Both the position numbers and the translations under genes were made by a program. 64,000 nt of DNA from an uncultured Bacilli bacterium (lineage in GTDB: Bacteria > Bacillota_I > Bacilli_A > RF39 > UBA660): contig CAKPHH010000001.1 in NCBI GenBank assembly GCA_934157235.1, positions 248,001 through 312,000 on the forward strand, written 5' to 3'. Below are positions 42,271 through 51,754 of this stretch, piece after piece; position 1 is the first letter of the stretch; every line of letters begins with the position of its first letter. The notes below the pieces were generated by a model, which worked only from the letters and a program-made list of their open reading frames with translations, had not been told where the DNA came from and ran no database searches.

Positions 42271-43922
42271 ACTAATTTATACGCTTTATCATCAGCAACA
42301 GCTCTTTCATCTAAAATAACTTCACTATATTTGCCTGCTTCAGATTTAACTTGTGAATAACATCTCCAAGTCGTATTCTTAACAATTCCTTTTAATCCTC
42401 TTGCTCCTGTTTCTAAATCACAAGCAGCCCTCGCAACAGCCTCTTTATAACCTTCTGTTACTGTTAACTTAACTCCAGCTTTCCTAAAGGTCTCTTTCTC
42501 TCTTTTTAAAGGTGAAATTGAAGAGTTAGTTAATAAATCAACTAAAGCCTTTGTATCTAAGTCATCATAATGAATAACTATTGGAAATCTTCCCATAAAG
42601 TCCTTTGTCATCATACCCTTTTCTACAAAATCCGTAGCCGTTGGAACATATTCATCACTATCTTTACTATTATCAAAGCCAATAGGTCTATCTAATTTTC
42701 TTTTATAAACATCTGCAAAAGATCCCCCAGCAATTACTAACATATTTTTAGTAGACATTTTAACTTTTTGTATCTGTCTACCTATTCCCAAATTAACATC
42801 ATAGGTTGTTCCATCTAAGAACTTTAATAAAACATTTAAAACTCCTTGTCCCGAAATATCAGACTTTTTCTCTGAACCTTTTTTATCTATCTCATCAAAG
42901 AAAATAATTGCATTCTCTGCTTTTTTAATATCTCCATCACAATCTACTAATAATTCTCCCAAAAAGTCTTCAACATTTTTACCAACATAACCTGGTACTG
43001 TAAGTTGTGTTGAATCGATTATCTTTACTGGTCTATCTAAGTACTCAGCAATTAAATTAATTGTTAAAGTTTTTCCTACTCCTGTTGATCCTGTAATTAA
43101 AATACCATCTCTATCATAATCTGTTCCAAGGTTCCTCTCAATTTCTGTAACAAGCCTATAAACTGCACTATCTTGATGAATAACACTTTTAGTAATTAGC
43201 TTAGATACTTCATCTATATTAATACTATCACTATCATTAACTTTCTTAGAAGTTCTCTTCTGTTTATGATCAGCATTTTTTCCCTGATTCTTCTCTTTTT
43301 CACTAAGCTCAAATTCTGTAAGATTCAACAAATTTTTTAACTCTGCTTGATAATATATAAACATATTTTTTAACGTTTTTAAATCATCAGTAGTTCTACT
43401 TCCATCAACAATTGCATCTCCAAATAAAGTAACTAATTTTTGAATATTTAAAGAATCATCCTTATCCTCATTACCAGTTTTATTCTTTCCTGTATTCTTA
43501 CCATGCTTTAGTCTTCCACCAAGTTCAACATTTCCATATCTAACTTTATCCGCTAAAGCCTCCAACATTTTAACATCAAAAGTAAGAATAGATGCGTCTT
43601 TTTTTTCATTAGTAACTACAAAGTAAAAATGTTTTCTGCACTCTGCTTCATACCTTTTAATAGCTCCAGACAAAGTATCACCATCAAGGGCTCCTTGCAT
43701 TAATGTTTCAACTTTAATTAGATTGTCAAAGGCTAAAATATTGTCCCTTCTACTTGTTGCTACTGTCCTAACATTCTGATAACAAGCTCCAGATTCATCA
43801 TCATAAAACAGCATAAAGTCTTGATCATAATATCCCATTTTAGTACCAGTCACTGTAAAAACAGAACAACGTTCATCAACTTTTCTTCTTTTCATTAAAG
43901 TAACCGCAACTTTTTCCGCCAT
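42252..43922 (-). CDS. ClpX-like AAA+ unfoldase with non-standard N-terminal domain
   Basis: 556 residues. The C-terminal 315 residues match the ClpX ATPase: Walker A GSTGVGKT (278-285), pore loop GYVG (311-314), Walker B FFDEID (341-346), an IGF tripeptide (414-416) at the position of the ClpP-docking loop, FMGRFPIVIHY, and ETGARGLKGIVKNTTW at the sensor-2 helix. The usual ClpX zinc-binding domain is absent; instead there are about 235 unrecognised residues ending in a charged linker. The start uses GAGGG before ATG; an upstream ATG has no ribosome site. Probably a specialised partner of ClpP. Confidence 0.85.
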   Translation of the reverse strand: MAEKVAVTLMKRRKVDERCSVFTVTGTKMGYYDQDFMLFYDDESGACYQNVRTVATSRRDNILAFDNLIKVETLMQGALDGDTLSGAIKRYEAECRKHFYFVVTNEKKDASILTFDVKMLEALADKVRYGNVELGGRLKHGKNTGKNKTGNEDKDDSLNIQKLVTLFGDAIVDGSRTTDDLKTLKNMFIYYQAELKNLLNLTEFELSEKEKNQGKNADHKQKRTSKKVNDSDSINIDEVSKLITKSVIHQDSAVYRLVTEIERNLGTDYDRDGILITGSTGVGKTLTINLIAEYLDRPVKIIDSTQLTVPGYVGKNVEDFLGELLVDCDGDIKKAENAIIFFDEIDKKGSEKKSDISGQGVLNVLLKFLDGTTYDVNLGIGRQIQKVKMSTKNMLVIAGGSFADVYKRKLDRPIGFDNSKDSDEYVPTATDFVEKGMMTKDFMGRFPIVIHYDDLDTKALVDLLTNSSISPLKREKETFRKAGVKLTVTEGYKEAVARAACDLETGARGLKGIVKNTTWRCYSQVKSEAGKYSEVILDERAVADDKAYKLVKKTTK

Positions 43923-43979
43923 AATATCCCTCAATTCAATTCGCATCTATAATATAACAACAATCTAAAAATATCAAGA

Positions 43980-44003
43980 AAAAAAATAGCCAAGCTATTT
44001 TTT
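43980..44003 (-). terminator. Terminator of the YbaK-type gene
   Basis: AAAAATAGC-TTG-GCTATTTTT stem on the - strand with T-run, overlapping the stop region. Confidence 0.8.
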
Positions 44004-44459
44004 ACATACATCTATCCATTCTTTATATAAAGAACATTTTTCCAATTCTTCTATACTTAGTTTAACCGCACTATTTCCTGTCCCACAAGCTGGATAAACA
44101 CACTCATATTCTTTCAAAGAAACATCCAAATATACATCCACTCCCGGATTAATTCCAAAAGGACAAACGCCACCCACTTTATGTCCAACAATCTCTTCTA
44201 CCTCATCATGAGGAATCATCTTTGCTTTCTTACCAAAAAAATGCTTGTATTTAGCGTTATCTATTTTAACATCTCCCGCTACAACAATCAAAATTGGTTT
44301 CTCATCAACTAGAAAAGATAAAGTTTTTGCAATCTCTCCTTCACTAACTCCAACAGCTAAAGCCGCCTCACTCACAGTTGCGGATGATTCTTCAAAAACC
44401 AAGATATTTTTCTCTAAATTGTATTTTTCTATTTGTTCTTTTGCTCTTTCAAACGACAT
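43995..44459 (-). CDS. YbaK/EbsC-family aminoacyl-tRNA deacylase
   Basis: 154 residues. The family core is clear: SFLVDEKPILIVVAGDVKID, the lysine in DNAKYKHFFG, and VGGVCPFGINPGVDVYLD. Such single-domain proteins hydrolyse mischarged Cys- or Ala-tRNA(Pro). The ATG at 44459 has GGAGGT 7 bp upstream; a longer reading starts within that site. It lies between the orphan 308-residue gene and the ClpX-like gene, all on one strand. Confidence 0.9.
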   Translation of the reverse strand: MSFERAKEQIEKYNLEKNILVFEESSATVSEAALAVGVSEGEIAKTLSFLVDEKPILIVVAGDVKIDNAKYKHFFGKKAKMIPHDEVEEIVGHKVGGVCPFGINPGVDVYLDVSLKEYECVYPACGTGNSAVKLSIEELEKCSLYKEWIDVCKK

Positions 44460-44480
44460 GTCACATACCTCCATCTAAAA

Positions 44481-45407
44481 CTACTTTTTGTCATCTTTTT
44501 TTACATATTGTTTAGCTTTATCAGTCGAAGCCTCCGTACAAGCAAAGATTGATTCAAGCATTTCCTCATCATTTTGTAAAGGACCTCCTACAAACGCACA
44601 ATCCAATAACATCGATTTAAATGTATAAACTTTCTCTTCCCCATTCGAAAAAGTTTTTTTAATTCCATTCTTCCTATCAATATAAGAGTATCCTTCCTCA
44701 CCATTTGCATAACTAGCATAAGGAAAATAATAATACTTTAAATCTTGTCCAAACGGAAAGTCTTCTTCCCCATTATTTCTAAAAACCTCTAAAAAGCTCT
44801 TCGTCTGGGCATTAACAAAAATTCCATTCTCCCCAAAAATATAATTTTTAGAAACAACCCTTGCACTTTTATTAAAACCATGATATCTAGCATGATCACA
44901 ACTAACCATTGCTTCATTCATAAAACGATCATCTTCGAATGTTCTAATTCCAAGTATTGCTTCCCCATTAACATAATAAGTAAAGCTCTTAGCCTTAGGT
45001 CTGTATTCAAGATTAAAAGCCTCTCCATCTATCACGTTTGGAACAAAACTATGTGAAACTTCACCATCACTAAGTTTTTTAAGACTACATCTAAAATCAT
45101 TAATTAATAAATCAACCATTGCTGGAGAAAGTTCAAAATAACTGCCTTTAAAATAACGTTCAGTTACACATTCAGCCATTTCCAACATATTATGAACAAT
45201 TTGTCTACTAGCTCCTAAAAAGGTTAAAAAGTTAGGATTCAAACTTTTCGAATGCTCCCTAAGCAAAATAACCTTTTCTGCTATTTTATCTTCTAACATC
45301 ACATCATCATAACATCCATTTATTGCATTCCTTCTAATTTTTCCATTTTTTTGCACAAAATCATTATAATTACGTAATGCTTCATTATCTTCTAAATTCT
45401 TACCCAT
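44481..45407 (-). CDS. Orphan protein of unknown function
   Basis: 308 residues, cytoplasmic. The first about 110 residues look helical. Later parts are beta-rich with several G-(E/Y)-x-(Y/F) segments (AILGIRTFEDD, FVNAQTKSFLEVF, YASYANGEEGYSYIDRK, FSNGEEKVYTFK). Its composition resembles that of the ClpX-like protein's N-terminal domain and of the transglutaminase-like protein at 8010-9158. No family is recognised. It is 21 bp upstream of the YbaK-type gene, so probably co-transcribed. The ribosome site is AAAAGGATGG. Confidence 0.65.
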   Translation of the reverse strand: MGKNLEDNEALRNYNDFVQKNGKIRRNAINGCYDDVMLEDKIAEKVILLREHSKSLNPNFLTFLGASRQIVHNMLEMAECVTERYFKGSYFELSPAMVDLLINDFRCSLKKLSDGEVSHSFVPNVIDGEAFNLEYRPKAKSFTYYVNGEAILGIRTFEDDRFMNEAMVSCDHARYHGFNKSARVVSKNYIFGENGIFVNAQTKSFLEVFRNNGEEDFPFGQDLKYYYFPYASYANGEEGYSYIDRKNGIKKTFSNGEEKVYTFKSMLLDCAFVGGPLQNDEEMLESIFACTEASTDKAKQYVKKDDKK

Positions 45408-45467
45408 AAACCCATCCTTTTAAATATATCTCTTATTTATAATAACATATAGTAAAAACTTAAGTCA

Positions 45468-45502
45468 AACTAAAAGAGGCTATAAACATGGCCTCTTTTA
45501 AA
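45468..45502 (-). terminator. Terminator of the agmatine operon
   Basis: AAAAGAGGC and GCCTCTTTT form a 9-bp stem on the - strand followed by T's, directly after aguA. Confidence 0.85.
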
Positions 45503-45503
45503 T

Positions 45504-46601
45504 TTAATTTTTAGCAGGTACTTGTTGAGTAATACAGTGAATATTTCCTCCACCTAATAAGATTTCTCTTGCATAGATTGGTTCAATTACTCTATCAGGA
45601 TATAACTCTTGTAATGTTTTAATAGCAAGCTCATCATGTGGATCTCCAAATACTGGTAAAGCAATAAATCCATTTCCAGTATAGTAGTTTACATAAGAAG
45701 CAGCCATTCTATCTCCTTCTTGTCTAGGTAATGTACCATCAACAGCATCAACTCCTAAAGATTCTTCTTTAGTAATTAAAATAGGTGCTGGAGTTAATAA
45801 TTTATGAATTTCTAACTTTCTACCTTTAGCGTCTGTTTGCTTACTCAAGTACTCATATGCCTCAACACTTCTTTCATATTGAGGATCATTTTTATCTTCA
45901 GTCCAAGCAAGTACAACAACACCAGGCCTAACGAAGTTACACATATTATCAACATGTCCATTAGTTTCATCATTATAAATTCCCCTTGGAATCCATAAAA
46001 CTTTAGAAACATTTAAGTATTCACATAATTTTTTCTCAATTTGTTTTTTAGTCATATTAGAGTTTCTTCCTTCAGATAATAAGCACTCCTCTGTTACCAT
46101 TAAAGTACCTTCACCATCAACATGGATAGAACCACCCTCAAGAATAAAATCATCTAAACGATAACTATCTGCATTTTCTAGTTCACACATCTTTTGAGCA
46201 ATTTTGTCATCTTGATCCCATGGGAAGTATAAACCATCAACTAATCCTCCCCAGGCATTGAAAGTCCAATCAACACCACGAATTACACCTTTCTTATTAA
46301 TAACAAACGTTGCTCCACAGTCTCTAATCCAAGCATCATCATTACTCATTTCAACTACTTTTACATAGTCAGGTAACATTCCTCTTGCATTAGAATATTG
46401 TCTGCGACTAACAACCATTGTACAAGGCTCATATTTTCCGATAACAGAAGCAACCTTTACAAATACTTCTTGTGCAGGCTTAGCTCCTAATCTCCAGTTA
46501 TCAGGTCTTTCCGGCCAAATAATATAAGTTCCTCTATGTTTTTCAAATTCACCAGGCATTCTAAATCCATCAAACCTAGGTGATGTAGTTAATCTCTTCA
46601 C
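45504..46601 (-). CDS. aguA: Agmatine deiminase
   Basis: 365 residues. Converts agmatine to N-carbamoylputrescine and ammonia. Catalytic Cys356 lies in GGNIHCITQQ near the C-terminus, and family segments DDAWIRDCGATFVIN, LEGGSIHVDGEGT and NDETNGHVDNMCNF (active-site His) are intact. The last gene of ptcA-antiporter-aguA; a terminator follows. Carbamate kinase, the usual fourth gene, is not next to it. Confidence 0.97.
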   Translation of the reverse strand: MKRLTTSPRFDGFRMPGEFEKHRGTYIIWPERPDNWRLGAKPAQEVFVKVASVIGKYEPCTMVVSRRQYSNARGMLPDYVKVVEMSNDDAWIRDCGATFVINKKGVIRGVDWTFNAWGGLVDGLYFPWDQDDKIAQKMCELENADSYRLDDFILEGGSIHVDGEGTLMVTEECLLSEGRNSNMTKKQIEKKLCEYLNVSKVLWIPRGIYNDETNGHVDNMCNFVRPGVVVLAWTEDKNDPQYERSVEAYEYLSKQTDAKGRKLEIHKLLTPAPILITKEESLGVDAVDGTLPRQEGDRMAASYVNYYTGNGFIALPVFGDPHDELAIKTLQELYPDRVIEPIYAREILLGGGNIHCITQQVPAKN

Positions 46602-46628
46602 TATATCCCTTCTTTCTTTTTTATTAAA

Positions 46629-48023
46629 TTATTTATCAGCTTTTTTTACTTTAACTCTAGATGCTAAAATTTCTTGAATTATAAATGAAACAACAACACC
46701 TATAATTAATGGTAAATTACCAACGATATAATCTTTAGTAAAGTCACCAAATATAGTAAATATTACACCTAAAACTAATAGTACTAAAGGTAAATAAGTT
46801 AAGAATTTGATCATACCATCAGATCCAGGCATCTTATAAACTCTCTTAGTCTTATCAGTTTTACGTAATTTTAAGAAAGCTGCAAATAAAGGTATATAAC
46901 TAATTAATAATGTAACTAAACTTAATGAGAAGAATGTCCAGAATAAGTTACTTGCTGTCTCACTTACATATCCTAAGATAATACCAACGATACAAATTAA
47001 TGATGCTACTATACCGTTCATGTAAGAAGCCCAACTTGGAACACCATCCTTATTAGTTTTAGAGAAAATCTTAGGCATTCCACCATCATCAGCAGCATAT
47101 TTAGCAACTGAGTTAACACCAAATGACCAAGATGTAATATTAGCAACCATTGTGTAAATAAACATAAGCCCTGCTACAATAACAACAACTCTAACAATAT
47201 CACTAGATACTCCTAAATTAGTAAGTAAAATAGCAAAACTTTCAGTTATACTAGCAACTTCTGCATCTTCCAAACTCATAGATACATTAACACCTGTAGC
47301 AGGTAAAATGTAGAATAATGCCATTAATATTCCACCAACTACTAAAGCCTTTGGAATATCTTTCTTAGGATTTTCCATATCATCAACGAAAGTTCCAACA
47401 ACTTCAAATCCTAAGAAGTTAAATATAATTATTGAAACAAATGATAATCCTGCTAAATCCAAACTAGGTAATAAATCAGATACACTCTTGATTGGATTTG
47501 CACTTTCACCAGTCTTAATAAATGTATAGATACCTAAAGCACCTAAAGCAAGTACGAATACTACTTTAAATACTGTACCTAAATTAACTAGATACTTAGT
47601 ATCAGTAACTCTTCTAGTACCTAAGAAACATACTAACCAAGTATATCCAAGTTGTAGTACTAAAAGCCAAATTAGAGATAATTCAACTCCAAATATACCA
47701 GCAACAACATCTGTTACTGCAACGGCTAAAGAAGCGATCCATAATGGGAAATTAATCCAATAATTCCAAGCAACACGAGAAGCCCATTTCTCACCAAATG
47801 CTTTCTTCACCCAATCATACATTCCACCTTCAGATGGATATGTAGTACCAAGTTCTGCTGTTATCATTCCATATGGAACACAGAACCCAGCAATAAGTAG
47901 TAACCACCAAAAATATTGTGAGTTACCAATTGCGGCTGTAGGAGCAACTGATTCAACAACTAATGTAATACATACTGTTGCTAAAACGGCATCTAACAAC
48001 CTAAATTTTTTCTTTTTAGCCAT
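46629..48023 (-). CDS. aguD: APC amino acid/polyamine antiporter, probable agmatine-putrescine exchanger
   Basis: 464 residues, 12 TM helices of the APC superfamily (SFGVNSVAKYAADDGGMPKI; YPSEGGMYDWVKKAFGEKWA near TM2). Similar carriers exchange agmatine for putrescine in the AgDI pathway of Enterococcus and Lactobacillus. The substrate is inferred from position between putrescine carbamoyltransferase (13 bp upstream) and agmatine deiminase (27 bp downstream), not from residues. C-terminus is lysine-rich. Confidence 0.85.
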   Translation of the reverse strand: MAKKKKFRLLDAVLATVCITLVVESVAPTAAIGNSQYFWWLLLIAGFCVPYGMITAELGTTYPSEGGMYDWVKKAFGEKWASRVAWNYWINFPLWIASLAVAVTDVVAGIFGVELSLIWLLVLQLGYTWLVCFLGTRRVTDTKYLVNLGTVFKVVFVLALGALGIYTFIKTGESANPIKSVSDLLPSLDLAGLSFVSIIIFNFLGFEVVGTFVDDMENPKKDIPKALVVGGILMALFYILPATGVNVSMSLEDAEVASITESFAILLTNLGVSSDIVRVVVIVAGLMFIYTMVANITSWSFGVNSVAKYAADDGGMPKIFSKTNKDGVPSWASYMNGIVASLICIVGIILGYVSETASNLFWTFFSLSLVTLLISYIPLFAAFLKLRKTDKTKRVYKMPGSDGMIKFLTYLPLVLLVLGVIFTIFGDFTKDYIVGNLPLIIGVVVSFIIQEILASRVKVKKADK

Positions 48024-48036
48024 TTTAAATACTCCT

Positions 48037-49014
48037 CTAAATATTTAGATTTTTACGACAAATTTCAATTGTTTCATCTTTTTTACCCATGAAGTAAACA
48101 AGTAATGCACGCATAGCAGTTAAACGGTTTTCAGCTTCATCAAATACTATAGAACGTTCACAATCCATAACTTCATCAGTTACTTCTTCACCTCTAGTAG
48201 CAGGTAAACAATGCATGAACATAGCAGTACTTGAAGCTTTGTTTAATAAATCCATACTTACTTGATACTTTGGATAGAAAATACCCATACGTTCTTCTTC
48301 AGATAATTCTGATTCATATAAACCATACCAAACGTCAGTATATACGAAATCAGCCCCAACAATATCTTCAACATTGTCAGTAACTAAGAAAGAACCACCA
48401 CTAACCTTGCAATTTTCTAAAGCAATGTTTTGGAAATGTTCATTCAATTGGAATCCCTTAGGTCCAAAATGAACAAAGTGTCCACCAAGTTTTGTAACGA
48501 TCATCATTAGTGAAGCACAAACTTGAGTACAGTCACCAACAAAGACAACTTTACAATCTTCAAATCTTTTTCCAGCAGGAAGATGTTCTAACATAGTTAT
48601 TAAATCACCCATTTCTTGTGTTGGATGGTTGTAATCACTCATGCCATTAATAACAGGAACATCCGCATATTTTCCTAGATTAACGATTGTTTCATGCTTT
48701 TGAACTCGAGCCATTAAAATATCAGTCAATCTAGACAAAGTCTTCGCAGTGTCATGATAAGATTCATGAGCACCAAGTTGAATTTGTCCAGGTGCTAAAT
48801 ATTGAGCATGTCCACCAAGTTGAGTCATCGCAGTTTCAAAAGAAACTCGAGTTCTAGTAGACTTTTGTTCAAAAATCATACCTAATGTCTTGTGATATAG
48901 TACATTAAGTGGATACCCAGCTTTTATGTTTTTCTTAATAAGAATACCTAAATTTGCTATTTCAAGTAACTCTTCTTTAGAAAAATCACTAGTATCAATA
49001 AAATCTCTCTTCAT
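48037..49014 (-). CDS. ptcA: Putrescine carbamoyltransferase
   Basis: 325 residues. Carbamoyl-phosphate motif STRTR and the loop HCLPATRGEEVTDEV match putrescine rather than ornithine transcarbamylases (which read HCLPxxHD-like segments), and the C-terminal tail (YFMGKKDETIEICRKNL) suits the PTC trimer helix. It phosphorolyses carbamoylputrescine to putrescine plus carbamoyl phosphate. AGGAGGTG lies before the ATG; a TATTAT element is upstream, after the potD terminator. Confidence 0.93.
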   Translation of the reverse strand: MKRDFIDTSDFSKEELLEIANLGILIKKNIKAGYPLNVLYHKTLGMIFEQKSTRTRVSFETAMTQLGGHAQYLAPGQIQLGAHESYHDTAKTLSRLTDILMARVQKHETIVNLGKYADVPVINGMSDYNHPTQEMGDLITMLEHLPAGKRFEDCKVVFVGDCTQVCASLMMIVTKLGGHFVHFGPKGFQLNEHFQNIALENCKVSGGSFLVTDNVEDIVGADFVYTDVWYGLYESELSEEERMGIFYPKYQVSMDLLNKASSTAMFMHCLPATRGEEVTDEVMDCERSIVFDEAENRLTAMRALLVYFMGKKDETIEICRKNLNI

Positions 49015-49049
49015 CTTTACACCTCCTATAATAAAATAATAGCATATCT

Positions 49050-49085
49050 AAAAAAAAATAAAAAGTTTTTTTTTAAAAACTTTTT
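49050..49085 (-). terminator. Terminator of the pot operon
   Basis: AAAAAGTTTTT pairs with AAAAACTTTTT on the - strand, followed by a long T-run, just after potD. Confidence 0.75.
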
Positions 49086-50115
49086 ACTTAATTAAGGCCC
49101 AAGTTCGATCATATAATTTTATCTTATCCCCAATATTTTCAACGAAAAAACCTTTTCTAATAATATCACTAGAAATATTAGCCGCAGGGTTTTCTAAATA
49201 CCAAGAAGATAAGTATTTAGAAGCCTCACTATTTACATTTTTATAGGGATATGCCTCTATTATTTTACTCATAACTTTACCATCCAAAATATAGTCAATA
49301 AACTGATATGCTTCACTTGTATTTTTACTTCCTTTAAGTATCGCAAAATTATCAACACTAAGAGCCATGCCTTCATCTGGATAAATTATTTCTATATTAG
49401 GATTCTCTTCCTTCGCAAGAGCCGCCTCTGCATTCCAAATAACCGCAATAGAAGCCTCTCCTGTAATTAAAAAATTCTTAGGACTATCACTATCAAATGC
49501 CTTAATATTTTTCTTAAGTTCTAACAAAAATTCCCTAGCCTCATCAATTTCCTTAGCATTAGTAGAATTCATATCATATCCTAATGCAAGCAAACCCATT
49601 CCAATTACAATTCTTTGATCATCTAAAAGTACAATCTCATTTTTAAATTTACTATCTAATAAATCACTATATGAGGTAACTTCATCACTAATAACATCTC
49701 TATTAACCGCCATAAGTACCGTTGCTAAAACAAAAGGTAAACTATACTGATTACTAGTATCATAACTTAAATTAAGGTAACTACTATCAATATTTTTATA
49801 GTTTTCTAGCCTCTTCTTATCAAGTGTTTGTAGCAATCCTCTATTCCGCATAATCTCTATCATATAATCACTAGGAAATATCAAGTCATATGTCCCTTCT
49901 TTAGAGTTAGCAATCTTCGCTAAAAGTTCCTCATTTGATGAATAAGTTCCATAATTAACTCTAATACCTGTCTTCTTTTCAAAATCTCTAACTATTTCGT
50001 CTGGAATATAAGAAGACCAGTTTAAAACATTAAGTACCCTTTTCTCTTCTTTTTTACTACATCCAGATAATACTAAACACAAAAGACAAAGTACAATTAA
50101 AAGTTTCCTCTTCAT
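49084..50115 (-). CDS. potD: Spermidine/putrescine-binding lipoprotein
   Basis: 343 residues. Signal peptide with lipobox LSGC (Cys19) and typical PotD segments: VLNWSSYIPDEIVRDFEKKTG and YDLIFPSDYMIEIMRN. Binds polyamines for the PotABC transporter. Start overlaps the potC stop by one nt (TAATG). Last gene of potABCD. Confidence 0.95.
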   Translation of the reverse strand: MKRKLLIVLCLLCLVLSGCSKKEEKRVLNVLNWSSYIPDEIVRDFEKKTGIRVNYGTYSSNEELLAKIANSKEGTYDLIFPSDYMIEIMRNRGLLQTLDKKRLENYKNIDSSYLNLSYDTSNQYSLPFVLATVLMAVNRDVISDEVTSYSDLLDSKFKNEIVLLDDQRIVIGMGLLALGYDMNSTNAKEIDEAREFLLELKKNIKAFDSDSPKNFLITGEASIAVIWNAEAALAKEENPNIEIIYPDEGMALSVDNFAILKGSKNTSEAYQFIDYILDGKVMSKIIEAYPYKNVNSEASKYLSSWYLENPAANISSDIIRKGFFVENIGDKIKLYDRTWALIK

Positions 50116-50903
50116 TAATCACTCACCTTCTTCATCTTTCTTAAATTAATAAGAACTGATATTGTTAAAACAATAAATATAACTAACAACATCAAAGTAA
50201 TTAAAGCATTAACATCCGGAGTAACACCTGTCTTTATAATTGAATATATTTCTAATGGCAATGTATTACTACCTGGTCCCGCTGTAAAATAACTAATTAC
50301 AACATCATCCAAAGACAAAGTAAATGCTAGTTCTGCTCCACTTAAAATACCAGGCATTAAAGAAGGAATAGTTATATATAGAAATGTTTTTAATTTACTA
50401 GCTCCTAAATCATTAGCCGCTAAAATTAAGTTTCCATCCATCTGTTCTAATACGTTTCTAACATTTATAATTACAAAAGGTATTGAAAAAGATATATGCG
50501 CTAAGATCAAAGTCATCATTCCAAGTTCCAATTTAAAAACTGTATATATAGCAAGCAATGATATACCTAAAACAATCTCCGGTATAACAACTGGTATATA
50601 TAAAAGTTTATTAACAAGTTTTTTAAGCGGAAAATCATACTTATATAATCCATATGCAGAAATAGTTCCGATAACAGTTGAAACTGCTGTACTAACAATC
50701 GCTACAATTAAAGTATTTTTAAGTGCTAAAAGCAACGTCGTATTTTTAAATAATTCTCCATACCATTTCAACGTAAATCCTTCAAATGTTATATTTAACT
50801 GTGATGTATTAAATGAAAATAGTATTAAAACAAATATTGGTAAGAACAAAAATACTAATACAATCCCAATAATTATATTATCTAATATCTTATTATTTCT
50901 CAT
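50115..50903 (-). CDS. potC: Spermidine/putrescine ABC permease PotC
   Basis: 262 residues, six TM helices. The EAA-like cytoplasmic loop (AANDLGASKLKTFLYITIPSL) is intact. One-nt overlaps on both sides (TAATG) indicate tight translational coupling with potB and potD. Confidence 0.95.
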   Translation of the reverse strand: MRNNKILDNIIIGIVLVFLFLPIFVLILFSFNTSQLNITFEGFTLKWYGELFKNTTLLLALKNTLIVAIVSTAVSTVIGTISAYGLYKYDFPLKKLVNKLLYIPVVIPEIVLGISLLAIYTVFKLELGMMTLILAHISFSIPFVIINVRNVLEQMDGNLILAANDLGASKLKTFLYITIPSLMPGILSGAELAFTLSLDDVVISYFTAGPGSNTLPLEIYSIIKTGVTPDVNALITLMLLVIFIVLTISVLINLRKMKKVSD

Positions 50904-51754
50904 TAAGCACCACCCAAATCATCCATTTTACCACCTAATTTTTTATAAACATAAATAATTATCGATGTAATAACTAAAAGTGCTACCGCAATAGCCGCTC
51001 CAAATGGCCAATTACGTGCCGTTAAGAACTGATTCTTTATTAAATTTCCTAAAATCATAATCTTACCACCACCAAGTACATCTACAATAAAGAAGTACCC
51101 TAGTGCCGGAGTAAAGACCATTAAAGCCCCATTAAAAAGTCCCGAAATAGTAGCCGGATATATTATCTTTGTAAATATTTTCCACTTACTAGCCCCAAGA
51201 TCTGATCCTGCTTCCAACAATGATTTAGGTATTGCTGAAACGCTACTATATAAAGGTAATAACATAAATGGTAACAACGTATAAACCATTCCAATAATAA
51301 TACCCAAGTTGTTATACATCAAGTTTAATGGTTCAGAAATTATATGCATAGAAGTTAAAACATTATTAATAACCCCATTCTTTCTAAGAAGGACAATCCA
51401 AGCATACATTCTAATTAATGAATTAGTTAAAAATGGTACCATAACTACTGTCATTAATACTTTCTGTTTGAATTTACTTTTATGAGAAACTGCTAAAATA
51501 AAAGGATAAGCAATCAAAATACAAATAACTGTAGTTACAATCGCAATAAGTACAGACTTTATAAAAATCTTAATATATACGGCATCAAACAACTCAATAT
51601 AATTAACTAACGTAAAAGTATTAACAATACCTCCATAAGAATCACTCTTAAAAAAACTAATTCCAAATATATATAATAAAGGTAGAGCAATCAAAACTAA
51701 GGTATAAACAATAACTGGTAAGGTAAACAATATTTTTACTATTTTATTTTTCAT
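50903..51754 (-). CDS. potB: Spermidine/putrescine ABC permease PotB
   Basis: 283 residues, six TM helices, with EAA loop AGSDLGASKWKIFTKIIYPA. The chosen ATG is preceded by GGTGATAGTA; upstream codons of the longer reading belong to that ribosome site and overlap the potA end. Confidence 0.94.
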   Translation of the reverse strand: MKNKIVKILFTLPVIVYTLVLIALPLLYIFGISFFKSDSYGGIVNTFTLVNYIELFDAVYIKIFIKSVLIAIVTTVICILIAYPFILAVSHKSKFKQKVLMTVVMVPFLTNSLIRMYAWIVLLRKNGVINNVLTSMHIISEPLNLMYNNLGIIIGMVYTLLPFMLLPLYSSVSAIPKSLLEAGSDLGASKWKIFTKIIYPATISGLFNGALMVFTPALGYFFIVDVLGGGKIMILGNLIKNQFLTARNWPFGAAIAVALLVITSIIIYVYKKLGGKMDDLGGA

